A DNA stretch of 64,000 nt from Acidobacteriaceae bacterium (lineage in GTDB: Bacteria; Acidobacteriota; Terriglobia; Terriglobales; Acidobacteriaceae). The first letter of the stretch is position 1, and every line of letters begins with the position of its first letter. The notes beneath the pieces are model-generated. The model did not search any database. It was not told the DNA's origin and saw only the letters and a program-made list of their open reading frames with translations. This document shows positions 8,693-19,291 of the stretch, piece by piece. A program made the position numbers and the translations under genes. Location: contig JASHOC010000240.1 in NCBI GenBank assembly GCA_030041305.1, positions 1 to 64,000 of the forward strand, written 5' to 3'.

Positions 8693-10479
8693 TGAGACGT
8701 AAAAACATTTTCCTCGTTATCGGACTTTTCGCTGCCACAATCTATCTGGGCTGCATTCTCTCTCCCCCGTCTCTGATGGATGACGTGGACTCCGTGCAAG
8801 CCCAGATTGCCCGCAACATGTTGAGCTCCGGCGACTGGGTGACCGCCCATCTGGATGGGGTGCCGTTTTTGGAAAAGCCCCCGCTCATCTATTGGATGGT
8901 CGCGGTGTCGTATAAAATTTTGGGGGCTCACGACTGGACGGCGCGCATTCCGGTTGCGCTTTCGGCCATCGCCCTGTGCCTCGTCACCGGAGTTTTCGGC
9001 GTCTGGGCGTTCGGAAAACGGGCCGGTCTCTATGCCGGGCTGTGCATGTCAACGTGCATCGGCCTTTTTCTATTTACGCGCATTATCCTGCCCGACGCCA
9101 CGCTCACCCTCACCATCATCCTCGCCCTATGGGCAATGTTGCGGGCGCTCGATGAGGAAGAGCCCAGGCCAGGACTATGGTTGACCGTGATGGCCGTTTG
9201 CCTGGCCGCAGGTCTGCTGCTCAAGAGCCTGATCGGAATCGTGTTTCCGATCGCCGCCGGCCTGCTTTACCTCGCCATCACCCATCAGCTCTTTTCTGCG
9301 CGCACCTGGAAGCGGCTTCATCCTTTTCGCTTCCTGCTCATTGTGCTGCTGGTCGCGGCGCCCTGGCACATTCTGGCCACTCTTCGCAACCCTCCTTATT
9401 TCAGCTTCACTTTCAAGAGCATCCCGGGCGAGTACCACGGTTTCCTGTGGTTCTTTTTCATTAACGAGCAATTGTTGCGCTTCTTAAATCTGCGTTATCC
9501 GCGCGATTACGACACCGTTCCCCGCCTTTTCTTCTGGCTCTTCAACCTCATCTGGCTTTTTCCCTGGACGGTCTATCTCCCCGCTACTTTCAAGCTTTCC
9601 TATCGCCCCGTGGACCGGGCCGGAAAAACTTGCCTGATGGCTATCTGCCTCATTGGTTTTGTAATGGTGTTCTTCACGTTTTCGACGACGCAGGAATACT
9701 ACTCCATGCCCATCTATCCGGCCCTAGCTCTCCTGATTGGTGCAGCAATAACGCAAGAAAGCAGAATCGCGCATGTTGGGACGCGGGTTTTGACGGTTGT
9801 ATGCGCCTTGGCGGCGCTCGCCGCGATCTTGATTCTGGTGGCTGTGCGCCATGTGGCCACGCCCGGGGACATTTCCAATGCACTCAGCTACAACCCCGGG
9901 GCCTACAAGCTATCGCTGGGACACATGGAGGACCTGACACTCGATTCCTTCGCCTATTTGCGCCTTCCACTTGCGCTGGCGGCAGCGGCGTTTCTAATTG
10001 GTGTTCTCGGCACGTTGCGAACGGCCCGGCGCGGCGCTTATTTTGCCATCTCCCTGATGATGGTGTTGTTCTTCCATGCCGCGAGAGTGGCGATGGTCAC
10101 TTTTGATCCATTCCTGTCATCGCATCCCCTTGTGGACGCTCTGGAACGATCACCCCGCGGCGGACTGATCATCGATTACCACTACTTTTGGTACTCATCC
10201 GTGTTCTTCTACACTGATCGTACCGGCCTCCTACTCAACGGCAGGAGGTTCGGGATGGTCTATGGATCGTACGCTCCGGGCTCCGCCGAGCCGTTCATCG
10301 ATGACGACCAGTTTCAAAAGCTTTGGGAGACACCGGAGAGGTATTATCTCTTCGCCAAGCCTTCGCAATTAGACGGCTTGGGTCATCTGGTGGGCGAAAA
10401 CCGGTTGATCACCGTGGATATGAGCGGCGGAAAGATGCTGCTAACCAATCACCCGCTCCCGGTTGCTGGCGGCACATGA
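8692..10479 (+). CDS. ArnT-like glycosyltransferase (GT-C fold, PMT_2/GT83)
   Basis: About 595 residues from ATG at 8692; the longer frame from 8620 overlaps asnB by 73 bases and is not preferred. The N-terminus has one helix and then the GT-C periplasmic loop SLMDDVDSVQAQIARNML with the conserved acidic pair, followed by the GVPFLEKPPLIYW motif typical of ArnT/dolichyl-phosphate mannosyltransferase-like enzymes. Ten or more further helices follow. Enzymes of this class move a sugar from a polyprenyl-phosphate carrier to lipid A or another periplasmic acceptor. Two ArnE/ArnF-sized EamA proteins at 13.6-14.5 kb could flip the lipid-linked donor. Sugar and acceptor are not defined by sequence. 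Confidence 0.85.
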   Translation: MRRKNIFLVIGLFAATIYLGCILSPPSLMDDVDSVQAQIARNMLSSGDWVTAHLDGVPFLEKPPLIYWMVAVSYKILGAHDWTARIPVALSAIALCLVTGVFGVWAFGKRAGLYAGLCMSTCIGLFLFTRIILPDATLTLTIILALWAMLRALDEEEPRPGLWLTVMAVCLAAGLLLKSLIGIVFPIAAGLLYLAITHQLFSARTWKRLHPFRFLLIVLLVAAPWHILATLRNPPYFSFTFKSIPGEYHGFLWFFFINEQLLRFLNLRYPRDYDTVPRLFFWLFNLIWLFPWTVYLPATFKLSYRPVDRAGKTCLMAICLIGFVMVFFTFSTTQEYYSMPIYPALALLIGAAITQESRIAHVGTRVLTVVCALAALAAILILVAVRHVATPGDISNALSYNPGAYKLSLGHMEDLTLDSFAYLRLPLALAAAAFLIGVLGTLRTARRGAYFAISLMMVLFFHAARVAMVTFDPFLSSHPLVDALERSPRGGLIIDYHYFWYSSVFFYTDRTGLLLNGRRFGMVYGSYAPGSAEPFIDDDQFQKLWETPERYYLFAKPSQLDGLGHLVGENRLITVDMSGGKMLLTNHPLPVAGGT

Positions 10480-12053
<1,574 letters not shown>

Positions 12054-12187
12054 TGTGAATGTTGGTCGCAGTTCACGCGGGTGATCGATGCTATCCGCTC
12101 CGTCTTGCGATCCCGCCCCCGTGGCCGCGGCGGCGTTGACCCGCAGGTGATTTGACCCCGCCAGCGCCTGGAGGGGATCAATGATGG

Positions 12188-13423
12188 CTACTCACCAGCC
12201 ACCGTGCTGACATCGACAGCAGAATTTGAGCCGGCTGGTTGAATGGGAACCAGATCCCCGTTTACGATGGCGTATTTGTGCCCGCGCCAGAAAATCGATT
12301 TCCGGGCAAAACTCGTCAGCCAGATAAGCGTAGCCACCGCGTCCCACATCGGAATAAGAGCCAGCTTGGCCCATACGCCGCGTTGCCGCAGGCCAACCGT
12401 GCCCACCAGCAGCGTCAGCACGCAACGAACTGCGAAATATCCACCCAGAAACAGGGCTGCCACCGCGGCCGTGGGTTCAATCGCCACCGCCGCCAGCGCC
12501 CAGGGCAGGCCCAACGTAAAGATCAGGCCGGCGTGTCCCCACGGCCTCATATGGCGCATCACCGTGATCCAGCGCAAACGCTTGGAGAACAACTCGCGGA
12601 AGGACTGGTAGTCGGGAACCGTGGAAATGGCGTACGGCAGCAGTACCACCTCGTGTCCCCGCTCCGCAATCAACCGCCCCACCCACAGGTCGTCGGCAGG
12701 CTTGTTCTCGATCGAGCCGTAACCGGAAAATTCCTCGAGACGACTCCTGGTGGTGCAGATGGTCGGGCCGAGCGTAAATTTCACGCCGTCAAGCTGCCAG
12801 GCCACCAGGATCCCAGGATAGAAGTCCGAGAGCATGCCCACGTCCTGCAGCCGTTGCACCCAACTAGTTTCCTTAATGGGCACATAGAAGCAGGTGACGG
12901 CGCCGACACCTGGGTCGGCCATCGGGGCAACAAGGCGGCGCAAGTATCCAGGTTCCACACGGACGTCGCTGTCGTTGATGACCAGGTGCTCGTAGGCGGC
13001 TTCTTTGACCAGCCGCGCCAATTTGGCGACTTTGTCGTTGGTCGCATTACGGCCCGTCCCAATCAGGATACGGATATGCGTTCCAGGGAAATCGCCCTGC
13101 AATCTCTCGAGGAGCGGTAACGCCGGGTCGCTCGAATCTCCCACGCAGAAATTAACGTCGTATTCCGGGTAATCCTGCCGGCAGAAACTCGCGAAATTCT
13201 CGTAGGCTTCCGGGTCGAGTCCCCGCACCGGTTTCAAAATACTGACCGGGGGTAGAAACTCCTTCGCTGTGGTCCTGGCGCCGAAAAAGAACCGCAAGCC
13301 GCTGAAAATCGCTATTCCATAGTAAACAAAGGGGATTGCGGCTATGGCGAGAAGCGCCGTTCGAATTGTCGAAAAAATGACCAGGGCTGCACGCACCGTT
13401 AGGGAGCCTTTCCACTGTATCAC
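12188..13423 (-). CDS. Ceramide glucosyltransferase-like GT21 family enzyme (HpnI-like)
   Basis: 411 residues from GTG at 13423; a second GTG at 13396 is also possible and would start just before the first helix. One N-terminal helix (TALLAIAAIPFVYYGIAIF) precedes a GT-A domain beginning PPVSILKPVRGLDPEAYENF. The processive-type signature D, DxD, D, (Q/R)xxRW is seen as VGDSSD, NDSDVR, ADDLWVG and KRLRW. C-terminal helices follow. This is the layout of eukaryotic ceramide glucosyltransferase and of bacterial HpnI, which moves N-acetylglucosamine to bacteriohopanetetrol. HpnI-specific companions HpnJ/HpnK are absent, so a lipid acceptor other than hopanoid is possible. It is convergent with sqdB. 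Confidence 0.82.
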   Translation of the reverse strand: MIQWKGSLTVRAALVIFSTIRTALLAIAAIPFVYYGIAIFSGLRFFFGARTTAKEFLPPVSILKPVRGLDPEAYENFASFCRQDYPEYDVNFCVGDSSDPALPLLERLQGDFPGTHIRILIGTGRNATNDKVAKLARLVKEAAYEHLVINDSDVRVEPGYLRRLVAPMADPGVGAVTCFYVPIKETSWVQRLQDVGMLSDFYPGILVAWQLDGVKFTLGPTICTTRSRLEEFSGYGSIENKPADDLWVGRLIAERGHEVVLLPYAISTVPDYQSFRELFSKRLRWITVMRHMRPWGHAGLIFTLGLPWALAAVAIEPTAAVAALFLGGYFAVRCVLTLLVGTVGLRQRGVWAKLALIPMWDAVATLIWLTSFARKSIFWRGHKYAIVNGDLVPIQPAGSNSAVDVSTVAGE

Positions 13424-13614
13424 AGCGCGACGGCAAGGGCGCCCCGAAACGCGCGAGTCCTGATCGCGATTGCCGACTGCCTCGATGCCGGAGCCGGAAT
13501 GCTCAAACCTCCTGGCCCACCACTCTGAAAAATCAGAGCTTGGCCGTCAATTGGAAGCGCCAATCCCGCCGTGGGGACCGCGTCCGGGAGCGGCTGTTTC
13601 TATACAATGAATGA

Positions 13615-14091
13615 GTGTCTAGAGTGCTGATGGACGAGGCGACGGCTCCGGAAGAAACGCTTAAGCCCCACCGGACCCTCAAACCCAAGACCTTTCTCAT
13701 GATTCTGGTAATGGTCGTTTGCGGCCCCCTCGGCAACGTGTTGCTCGGCAAGGGGATGAAGCAAGTGGGACGGGTTGGAATTTGGCCGGTTTCGCATCTG
13801 TTTTCGAGCCTGGTGTCAATTTTTGCGAATCTCTCCATTTGGATGGGGATCTCATCCCTGATCGTGTTCTTTGTCGCCTACATGCTGGTGCTCTCCTGGG
13901 CTGACTACAGCTTCGTCCAGCCCGCCTCGGCGTTGGCCTACGCTGTTGTCGCGCTCCTGAGTTTCCTCGTGCTCGGCGAACACGTCTCTCCCTTGCGCTG
14001 GGTGGGAATCGCGATCATCTGCCTGGGGGTCTTTGTCGTTAGCCACACCGCTCCACAGACCACCAACCGGGAAACGGCGGGTCGAACCTGA
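13615..14091 (+). CDS. Small EamA/DMT family transporter, subunit 1 (ArnE/ArnF-like)
   Basis: 158 residues from GTG at 13615, or 153 from the ATG at 13630. After a cytoplasmic tail of about 20 residues there are four helices: KTFLMILVMVVCGPLGNVLL, WMGISSLIVFFVAYML, FVQPASALAYAVVALLSFLV and WVGIAIICLGVFVV. The pattern GEHVSPLRWVGIAII is the EamA repeat ending. Half-size EamA proteins usually work as homo- or heterodimers; the best-known pair is ArnE/ArnF, the flippase for aminoarabinose-phosphoundecaprenol that feeds ArnT. The second half-size protein begins two bases after this stop. Confidence 0.75.
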   Translation: MSRVLMDEATAPEETLKPHRTLKPKTFLMILVMVVCGPLGNVLLGKGMKQVGRVGIWPVSHLFSSLVSIFANLSIWMGISSLIVFFVAYMLVLSWADYSFVQPASALAYAVVALLSFLVLGEHVSPLRWVGIAIICLGVFVVSHTAPQTTNRETAGRT

Positions 14092-14092
14092 C

Positions 14093-14467
14093 GTGGCGAA
14101 TTTCATTCTTTTTTCGGTAATTGTGCTGGCGGGGACAGGAGGCGAGCTTTGCGTCTCCCGCGCTATGAAGCAAGTGGGCGAGGCCACCAGCTTCCGTCCT
14201 GCCCACGTCATTCGCGTGGTGCTGCAAGCCCTCCGCCAACCGTGGATGTGGGTGGGAGTGAGTATGATGGCGCTGGCCTTTTTCGCCCTTCTCGGCGCGC
14301 TCTCCACCTTCAACGTAAGCTTTGTGGTTCCCGTCACCGCGCTGAGCTATATCGCCGGAGCGCTGGGAGGGGTAATTTTCCTGCATGAGCGCGTCAGTTT
14401 CTGGCGCTGGTTGGGTGTGCTGCTGGTGGCGATTGGGGTAACCCTGGTCATTGTGGGCAAGAGTTGA
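14093..14467 (+). CDS. Small EamA/DMT family transporter, subunit 2 (ArnE/ArnF-like)
   Basis: 124 residues from GTG at 14093, directly after the preceding TGA. The longer frame from 14033 would put 20 hydrophilic residues in front and overlap the upstream gene. Four helices: FILFSVIVLAGTGGELCV, MWVGVSMMALAFFALLGAL, FVVPVTALSYIAGALGGVIF and WLGVLLVAIGVTLVIV. Both partners share the VLxGxG/GPLGN..(S/G)(R/K)(A/G)MKQVG element in helix 1, so they arose from a common half-size ancestor. Predicted to form a heterodimeric inner-membrane flippase or exporter with its partner. The substrate is unknown; a lipid-linked sugar is the context-based guess. Confidence 0.75.
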   Translation: MANFILFSVIVLAGTGGELCVSRAMKQVGEATSFRPAHVIRVVLQALRQPWMWVGVSMMALAFFALLGALSTFNVSFVVPVTALSYIAGALGGVIFLHERVSFWRWLGVLLVAIGVTLVIVGKS

Positions 14468-14582
14468 GCCTCATGTCACAGCGCCGGATCGATTTAAGCT
14501 CGCACAAATTCATCGCTCTCGCTCTTCCCTTCCCCACCGACGCATGACGGCATCGGAGATGGCGAAAAAATCGGCGCAGAGT

Positions 14583-15935
14583 CTAAGGATTATGCAGCTC
14601 GTTCAGCCAATCCTGCATATGCCCAAGCGCGCGCAGCAGGTTCAAACGCGCCTTGGCCAGGTTCAACCCCGCCTCGAGCGCGTCCTCGTACCGCTGCCGC
14701 TCATCGATCATGGCTTGCTGCTCGGATGTTGGGCTCAACTGGGGCTGCGCGTTCGGGCTGGCGCCGGCGCCGTTACCCGACTCAAGTTGCGTTTGTACGC
14801 CTTTTAGCTGCTCGCCCGCAATTTCTTCCTTCAGCCTGGCAATTTCGGCTTGCGCATCGAGTTCGCGCAACTCTCTGGTCAACTCCACGACCTGCAAGTC
14901 ATTTTGCCGCTGCTCCTGTTCGGCCTCGATGCGGGCGCGCAGCGCATCGGCCGCCGAGGCCCGCGCCAGCGAACGGAATCCAAGGTTGAAGACAGGCAAC
15001 TGGATGGCGAAGCCGGAGCTGAGATTGTTGGCTGGCAGAAACTTCTTGTAGTACTGGTTAATGCTGTTCAGCAGCGTGGTGTTGCGGTCGTAAAGAACGC
15101 CGAAGCCGATCTGCGGCCACCATCTGCGTTCTTCGTCGCCCTTGGCCACTAGGTCTCGGGAGCGCGCCTGCATCTGGGCCGATTCTAAACCCGGCGTTGG
15201 ACGCGACGACTCATCTCCGGTGATCGCCGGGATCGCGGGAATGCTGATATGGTCGGGCGTAATCGATCCCGTCGGCATGTTCGTCATCACGGAGATCTGT
15301 TTCGAGAGCGTGGCGGCGCGCGTCTCCAGGTGTAGCCGGTTGAGCTTGAGCTGCGCGGCCGTCAATTGCGCCTGCAACAGCGAGATCAACGGATCCACAC
15401 CGGCGTCGGTCCGCTTTTGCTCGATCTCCACTAGCCGATTGGCGTCTTCTTCCTGCTGCTGTGCGGCTGTCAACTCCCGGTCTACCGTATCGAGTTCGAT
15501 GTACATCGTCGAGGCGTCCAACGCCACCTGCTCACGCGCATCCTTGAGCGAAAGCTCCGCAGCTTTGAGCCCCAGGCGCGCCGCCTGGGCTTGGCGGATC
15601 ATGGGCATGCTAAAGGCCACCGATTGTACGTTTGCGTCCCATAAGCTTGGCAATGAACCGGTAAAGCCGACTTCAGGAAAGGCCGGCAGTCCAGAACCGA
15701 AGGAAAGGGCCGGGATAAAGACGTCGTGGCTCTCCGCGAGCTGCGCAGTTGCTTTGGCCACGTCGGCCGCGGCCAACCGCACCGCGGTGCTGTTGCGCTG
15801 CGCCAACTCGACCACCGTCGTCAACGACACCTGCGCCCGCGCCTCGGCGGCTGCGGCCATCAGCACCGCGACGATTGCAAGAGCCGCCAAGCCTCTCCAC
15901 AGGCTCTTTGTCGCCGTCACGCGATGATCTCCCAT
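14583..15935 (-). CDS. TolC family outer-membrane efflux protein
   Basis: 450 residues from ATG at 15935 (TGATG overlap with the upstream stop; a TTG one codon earlier is less likely). A signal peptide (LAALAIVAVLMAAAAEARAQ) leads into LTTVVELAQRNSTAVRLAAADVAKA. Two OEP repeats with long amphipathic coiled coils follow, for example ELDTVDRELTAAQQQEEDANRLVEIEQKRTD (residues about 153-183; given here as position guidance only in part) and a second set near 330-380. TolC proteins form the trimeric outer-membrane channel of tripartite exporters. It is the last gene of a three-gene operon with an adaptor (HlyD) and a TPR protein. No inner-membrane pump gene is present, so it may serve a pump encoded elsewhere. 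Confidence 0.88.
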   Translation of the reverse strand: MGDHRVTATKSLWRGLAALAIVAVLMAAAAEARAQVSLTTVVELAQRNSTAVRLAAADVAKATAQLAESHDVFIPALSFGSGLPAFPEVGFTGSLPSLWDANVQSVAFSMPMIRQAQAARLGLKAAELSLKDAREQVALDASTMYIELDTVDRELTAAQQQEEDANRLVEIEQKRTDAGVDPLISLLQAQLTAAQLKLNRLHLETRAATLSKQISVMTNMPTGSITPDHISIPAIPAITGDESSRPTPGLESAQMQARSRDLVAKGDEERRWWPQIGFGVLYDRNTTLLNSINQYYKKFLPANNLSSGFAIQLPVFNLGFRSLARASAADALRARIEAEQEQRQNDLQVVELTRELRELDAQAEIARLKEEIAGEQLKGVQTQLESGNGAGASPNAQPQLSPTSEQQAMIDERQRYEDALEAGLNLAKARLNLLRALGHMQDWLNELHNP

Positions 15936-16927
15936 CAATGTGTGAAATTCCGCGCCGGTGCGTACTCGTGCGCCAGCTCGAATGCGATTTCTTCATCCTG
16001 TCGCGCGCCGACGTCGTCGCCAAGCGCGTGTTTGAGGTGCGCCAGACGGTGGTAGGCCACAAACGCAGGTCCTTCGTCGGTCCTGTCACTGCTGGCCAGG
16101 TAATGCTCGAGCATCTTCGCCGCCAGCGCCGGATCCCGGTCGGACTTGATCAACACGCCCGCGCCGTCGTAAAGGGCTACACCCGCGTGCGGATCGCGCG
16201 CTGCGGCAGCATTGCAGTTGTCGATGGCCCAATCCATCTCCGTCCAGCGTCGGCGCTGCTGGTAAAAACGGGCCAGCGTGGCCCACTGGCGGGAGGGGTG
16301 CGGGCTCGCCGCGACAGCTTTCTTCAGTTCCCTCTCCGCTGTGTTTGAATCGTTCCGCTCCTCGGCGATCTCCGCACGCAATTCGCTCCCCCGCGCCGGG
16401 TCAATGCGGTCCAACACCTCGGCCACGCCCTCGGCCTTGTCCAATCCGCCTCCGAGGACTGCTGGAGCGTCCACGTAGTACTCGCCCAAATCGGCAAGGG
16501 CCGGGGTGTTGCGGGGATTCAATTGCGTCGCGACCTGAAATTGTTGAAACGCCTGTTTGCCCAGTGTGTACGCGGCCATGAACGACGCCCGGCTGGCCTT
16601 CTCGCCCAGCGCCCGGCCCAGCCACATGTGATCGTCGGAATTTTCGGGATCCAGATTCACCGCTTGCTCGCAGGCGGCGACAGCCGCATTCCATTGCTCC
16701 AACCCGAAGCGCACCCGGCACTCCAAATTCTGCGCTTCGGCGTTTTCCACTCCACCTTGCGGCAGCGATGCAATCAAAGTCAGCGCCTGGTCCGCTTCGC
16801 CAGTCTGCAAAGCAGCGTTGGCTTTCTGTAGGATTCTACCCGGCTCCTGCGCACGCCCGACGCCCGCGGCGAGACCGGCAAGCAAAACGACTTGCACGGC
16901 GCAGAACCTGGCCGGCACCCCCCTCAC
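15935..16927 (-). CDS. Tetratricopeptide repeat protein, exported
   Basis: 330 residues from GTG at 16927, with a GTGA overlap onto the stop of the HlyD gene. A signal peptide (VQVVLLAGLAAGVGRAQEPG) is followed by TPR-type helices: ILQKANAALQTGEADQALTL, CRVRFGLEQWNAAVAACEQA, PENSDDHMWLGRALGEKA, and further repeats with TPALADLGEYY and SRQWATLARFYQQRRRWTE. The middle part (YVDAPAVLGGGLDKAEGVAEVL) matches a conserved line in acidobacterial TPR proteins. TPR modules mediate protein contacts in the periplasm. Its place between adaptor and channel genes, with overlaps on both sides, implies a role in assembling or gating this exporter, but no direct precedent is known to me. Confidence 0.75.
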   Translation of the reverse strand: MRGVPARFCAVQVVLLAGLAAGVGRAQEPGRILQKANAALQTGEADQALTLIASLPQGGVENAEAQNLECRVRFGLEQWNAAVAACEQAVNLDPENSDDHMWLGRALGEKASRASFMAAYTLGKQAFQQFQVATQLNPRNTPALADLGEYYVDAPAVLGGGLDKAEGVAEVLDRIDPARGSELRAEIAEERNDSNTAERELKKAVAASPHPSRQWATLARFYQQRRRWTEMDWAIDNCNAAAARDPHAGVALYDGAGVLIKSDRDPALAAKMLEHYLASSDRTDEGPAFVAYHRLAHLKHALGDDVGARQDEEIAFELAHEYAPARNFTH

Positions 16928-18162
16928 TGCTCTACCCTGATGGGTACGCCCTGCAGCAAGGGCTGCCCATTTTCTGTTCCCGTAGCCACCAAATCTCCCT
17001 GTTTTAGCCCGGAAAGGATCGGCACTTGGGTCAAAGTGGGAGTGCCGATGGTCACTGGAGTCCGCTTCAATTCTCCGTTCACAACTTGATACACGTAATA
17101 CTGTCCATTCTCCGAATACAAGGCCGCGCGAGGGCAGCTCAAGGCGTTCGGTTGACTGGAGACCGTTACCTGGACGGTGACATTGGTGTCCGGCAACAGG
17201 CCCGCGTCCGATTCGTCAATCGCCACCAGCACCTCGCCTACTCGGCGCGTTCCGTATGTGATCACCGTAACCGGAACACGCACGATATGACCATTCCACA
17301 CACGGCCCGGCTTGGCGTCCCAGCGGATAAGAATCTTCTGTCCGACGGCGAGCTGACCGATTTCCGGTTCGTCGAAGTAGGCCCGCACCCGCTCGTGCTT
17401 GAGATCCGCCATTTCCAGGATCAGCTTGCCTTGTTGTTCGAACTCCGAGGGCGCGGCATCCATGCTGTAGACGGTTCCGTCAATGGGCGCGTAGATCTTC
17501 GTTTGCGCTTCCACCTGCTGGGCCGCTGTTAACGCGGCTTGTGCGTCAGCCAGCGCCGCCCGCGCCCGCGCAACTTCATCCGGCGAATAGCGGCTCTGCG
17601 CGCTTTGCTCGGAGGCGCTCAAGCTTGCCTCGGCCACCTGCAGGCGCTGGCGCGCCGCCGCCACCTCGCCCGGCGAAGCCGCGCCCGTGGCGGCCAGTTT
17701 GGTAAGCGCATCCAAGTCCTGCTTTGCCTGGTTCAGCGCCAGCCGGTCCTGCGCCACCTCCGCAGCCGCAGCCTGCCGCTGCTCCAGGGTGCCGTTATGT
17801 GTGATCGCCTCCAGCGCCGCTTGCGCCGATTTCACGCCGCTCTCCGCGCTGGCTACCTGCGCCCGCGCATCCACGTCGTTCAGCACGATGAGCAGCTTGC
17901 CGGCAGAAACCCGATCGCCGGGTTGCACGTACACCACCTGCACAGTGGTCGAAATCGGGCTGTAAAACGGGTAAGGCCGCACCGGCTCCACGAGCCCGTT
18001 GGTGCTGACCGTGTTCACGATCACCTCGTGCCGGATTTCCGCCGCGCGCACCATCAGCCGTTGGCGAAACAAGGATCGCGCCGTGAAAAATACAACAAGG
18101 ACCATCACCACCACGGCCAGCCATAGCCAACCCCGGTGCAATTGCCTTCTTTCGTGAGCCAT
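16924..18162 (-). CDS. HlyD/RND-type periplasmic adaptor subunit
   Basis: 412 residues. An N-terminal membrane anchor (LWLAVVVMVLVVFFTARSLF) is followed by a barrel-sandwich half-motif (VQVVYVQPGDRVSAGKLLIV), a long alpha-helical hairpin (residues about 100-215, rich in AQ/AEV repeats), the second lipoyl half (TKIYAPIDGTVYSMD) and a beta-barrel domain ending PILSGLKQGDLVATG. Membrane-fusion proteins of this kind bridge an inner-membrane ABC, RND or MFS pump and TolC. It is the first gene of the operon; the gap to divergent queF (about 130 bases) should hold both promoters. The pump is missing here. Confidence 0.87.
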   Translation of the reverse strand: MAHERRQLHRGWLWLAVVVMVLVVFFTARSLFRQRLMVRAAEIRHEVIVNTVSTNGLVEPVRPYPFYSPISTTVQVVYVQPGDRVSAGKLLIVLNDVDARAQVASAESGVKSAQAALEAITHNGTLEQRQAAAAEVAQDRLALNQAKQDLDALTKLAATGAASPGEVAAARQRLQVAEASLSASEQSAQSRYSPDEVARARAALADAQAALTAAQQVEAQTKIYAPIDGTVYSMDAAPSEFEQQGKLILEMADLKHERVRAYFDEPEIGQLAVGQKILIRWDAKPGRVWNGHIVRVPVTVITYGTRRVGEVLVAIDESDAGLLPDTNVTVQVTVSSQPNALSCPRAALYSENGQYYVYQVVNGELKRTPVTIGTPTLTQVPILSGLKQGDLVATGTENGQPLLQGVPIRVEQ

Positions 18163-18292
18163 TCCCTTAACCAGAGCCAGTATATAAGACTCAGATTCTT
18201 GCCTTTGGAACCGGAAAAATCGCGCCCTTCACGGGTCCGGCGCACCTCCCTTTAACCGCCTGATTTTTTCCTCTCGCTCGTACAATGTTTCT

Positions 18293-18691
18293 ATGGCTTC
18301 ACCAACCCGCTACACCGACGAACACGCCCAAGCCGGCCTCGATTTCGCTTTTCCCCCCATTGAAACCTGGCAAAACCAATTTCCCGGCTACGAAATTCAG
18401 ATTGACGATCCCGAACTTACTTCGGTGTGCCCCAAAACCGGCTTGCCCGATTTTGGCGCGCTCACCATCCGCTACATGCCCCGCGACCGCTGCCTCGAGC
18501 TCAAGTCGCTCAAAGAGTACCTTTTCAGTTACCGTAATCTCGGCATTTTTCAGGAAAACATTGTCAACCAGGTGCTCGAAGACATCGTCAAGGCCTGCGA
18601 TCCCGTCTGGGCGGTGGTCAAAGGTGAGTTTCGTCCCCGCGGCGGCATCGGCACCACCGTCGAAGCGCGCTGGCCCCGGCCGGTGGCCTAA
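18293..18691 (+). CDS. queF: NADPH-dependent 7-cyano-7-deazaguanine reductase (preQ0 reductase)
   Basis: 132 residues, the short single-domain (YkvM-type) QueF. It reduces preQ0 to preQ1 in queuosine biosynthesis. The nucleophile Cys46 and acid Asp53 are seen in ELTSVCPKTGLPDFG, and the QueF substrate motif is SLKEYLFSYRNLGIFQEN. The C-terminus GEFRPRGGIGTTVEARW is standard. The other queuosine genes are not in the window, so it stands alone. No preQ1 riboswitch was recognised in the 130 bases upstream. Start ATG at 18293 agrees with the usual family length. Confidence 0.93.
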   Translation: MASPTRYTDEHAQAGLDFAFPPIETWQNQFPGYEIQIDDPELTSVCPKTGLPDFGALTIRYMPRDRCLELKSLKEYLFSYRNLGIFQENIVNQVLEDIVKACDPVWAVVKGEFRPRGGIGTTVEARWPRPVA

Positions 18692-18734
18692 GCGGCGTCC
18701 GAGACAAACTGCACGAACAGAACAAGGGGGAGCT

Positions 18735-19064
18735 TCAGTCGGTGACCCAGTAGGTCAGAAGCGCAAGTGATGGCGAAAACACCAGTTGCACCAATAGCGC
18801 AAGGGCCCAATTTAGAGGGCGGTTCGAGCCGGTGTATCGGAATACGGAGGTCCATGGATCTGTCGCAGAAAGCTGCAGACTGCTCCACGTCCAGAGCGAG
18901 GCGACAACGCTACCCAACAGAGATAGCCCCGGGATCAGGACAACAAGCCCCATGTCGCCCTGGGCGCTATTGCACTGATGCTTCGCTACACAGTCCCACC
19001 ACTCTCCAACGAAGAGCGAACCGATAGCTGTTGCCTCGCCTGCCCATCCGCCGAGAAATCCCAT
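18735..19064 (-). CDS. Hypothetical small membrane protein
   Basis: About 110 residues if the ATG at 19064 is used. Three hydrophobic stretches: MGFLGGWAGEATAIGSLFVG, MGLVVLIPGLSLLGSVVASL and a C-terminal ALALLVQLVFSPSLALLTYW. The open frame continues to an ATG at 19247, but that start lies inside the 113-bp repeat element at 19179-19291, so those N-terminal residues are repeat-encoded and probably not native. The true start may have been lost to the insertion, and the gene may be inactive. No family recognised. Confidence 0.35.
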   Translation of the reverse strand: MGFLGGWAGEATAIGSLFVGEWWDCVAKHQCNSAQGDMGLVVLIPGLSLLGSVVASLWTWSSLQLSATDPWTSVFRYTGSNRPLNWALALLVQLVFSPSLALLTYWVTD

Positions 19065-19178
19065 TAGGACAAAGGGCGAAATCCGAAGCCCCGTATTCGG
19101 ACCGAAACTTGTCTGAAGTCGGGAATGCCTTTCTTTGAGAGCCAGGGCAAGGACGGTCGAGGGCGCGGCAGCAATTAT

Positions 19179-19291
19179 AGCGGTTCTCCAATTCCCGTGG
19201 AGTTTTGAGGGGCGTGCCAGGTGGCGTTTTCTTGGGAAAAACGCCACTCAACGTTCGAGGTTCTGCTCTACACCAATTGGAGAACCGCTAT
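19179..19291 (+). mobile_element. 113-bp MITE, copy 1 of 4
   Basis: Begins TAGCGGTTCTCCAATT and ends AATTGGAGAACCGCTA, a perfect 16-base terminal inverted repeat. An inner palindrome TGGCGTTTT-7-AAAACGCCA lies near the centre. Flanked by TA on both sides (19177-19178 and 19292-19293), as expected for TA-targeting IS630/Tc1-mariner-type transposition. No coding capacity. This copy has the most symmetric ends; the others carry CGGCGG instead of TAGCGG at the left end. Confidence 0.85.
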
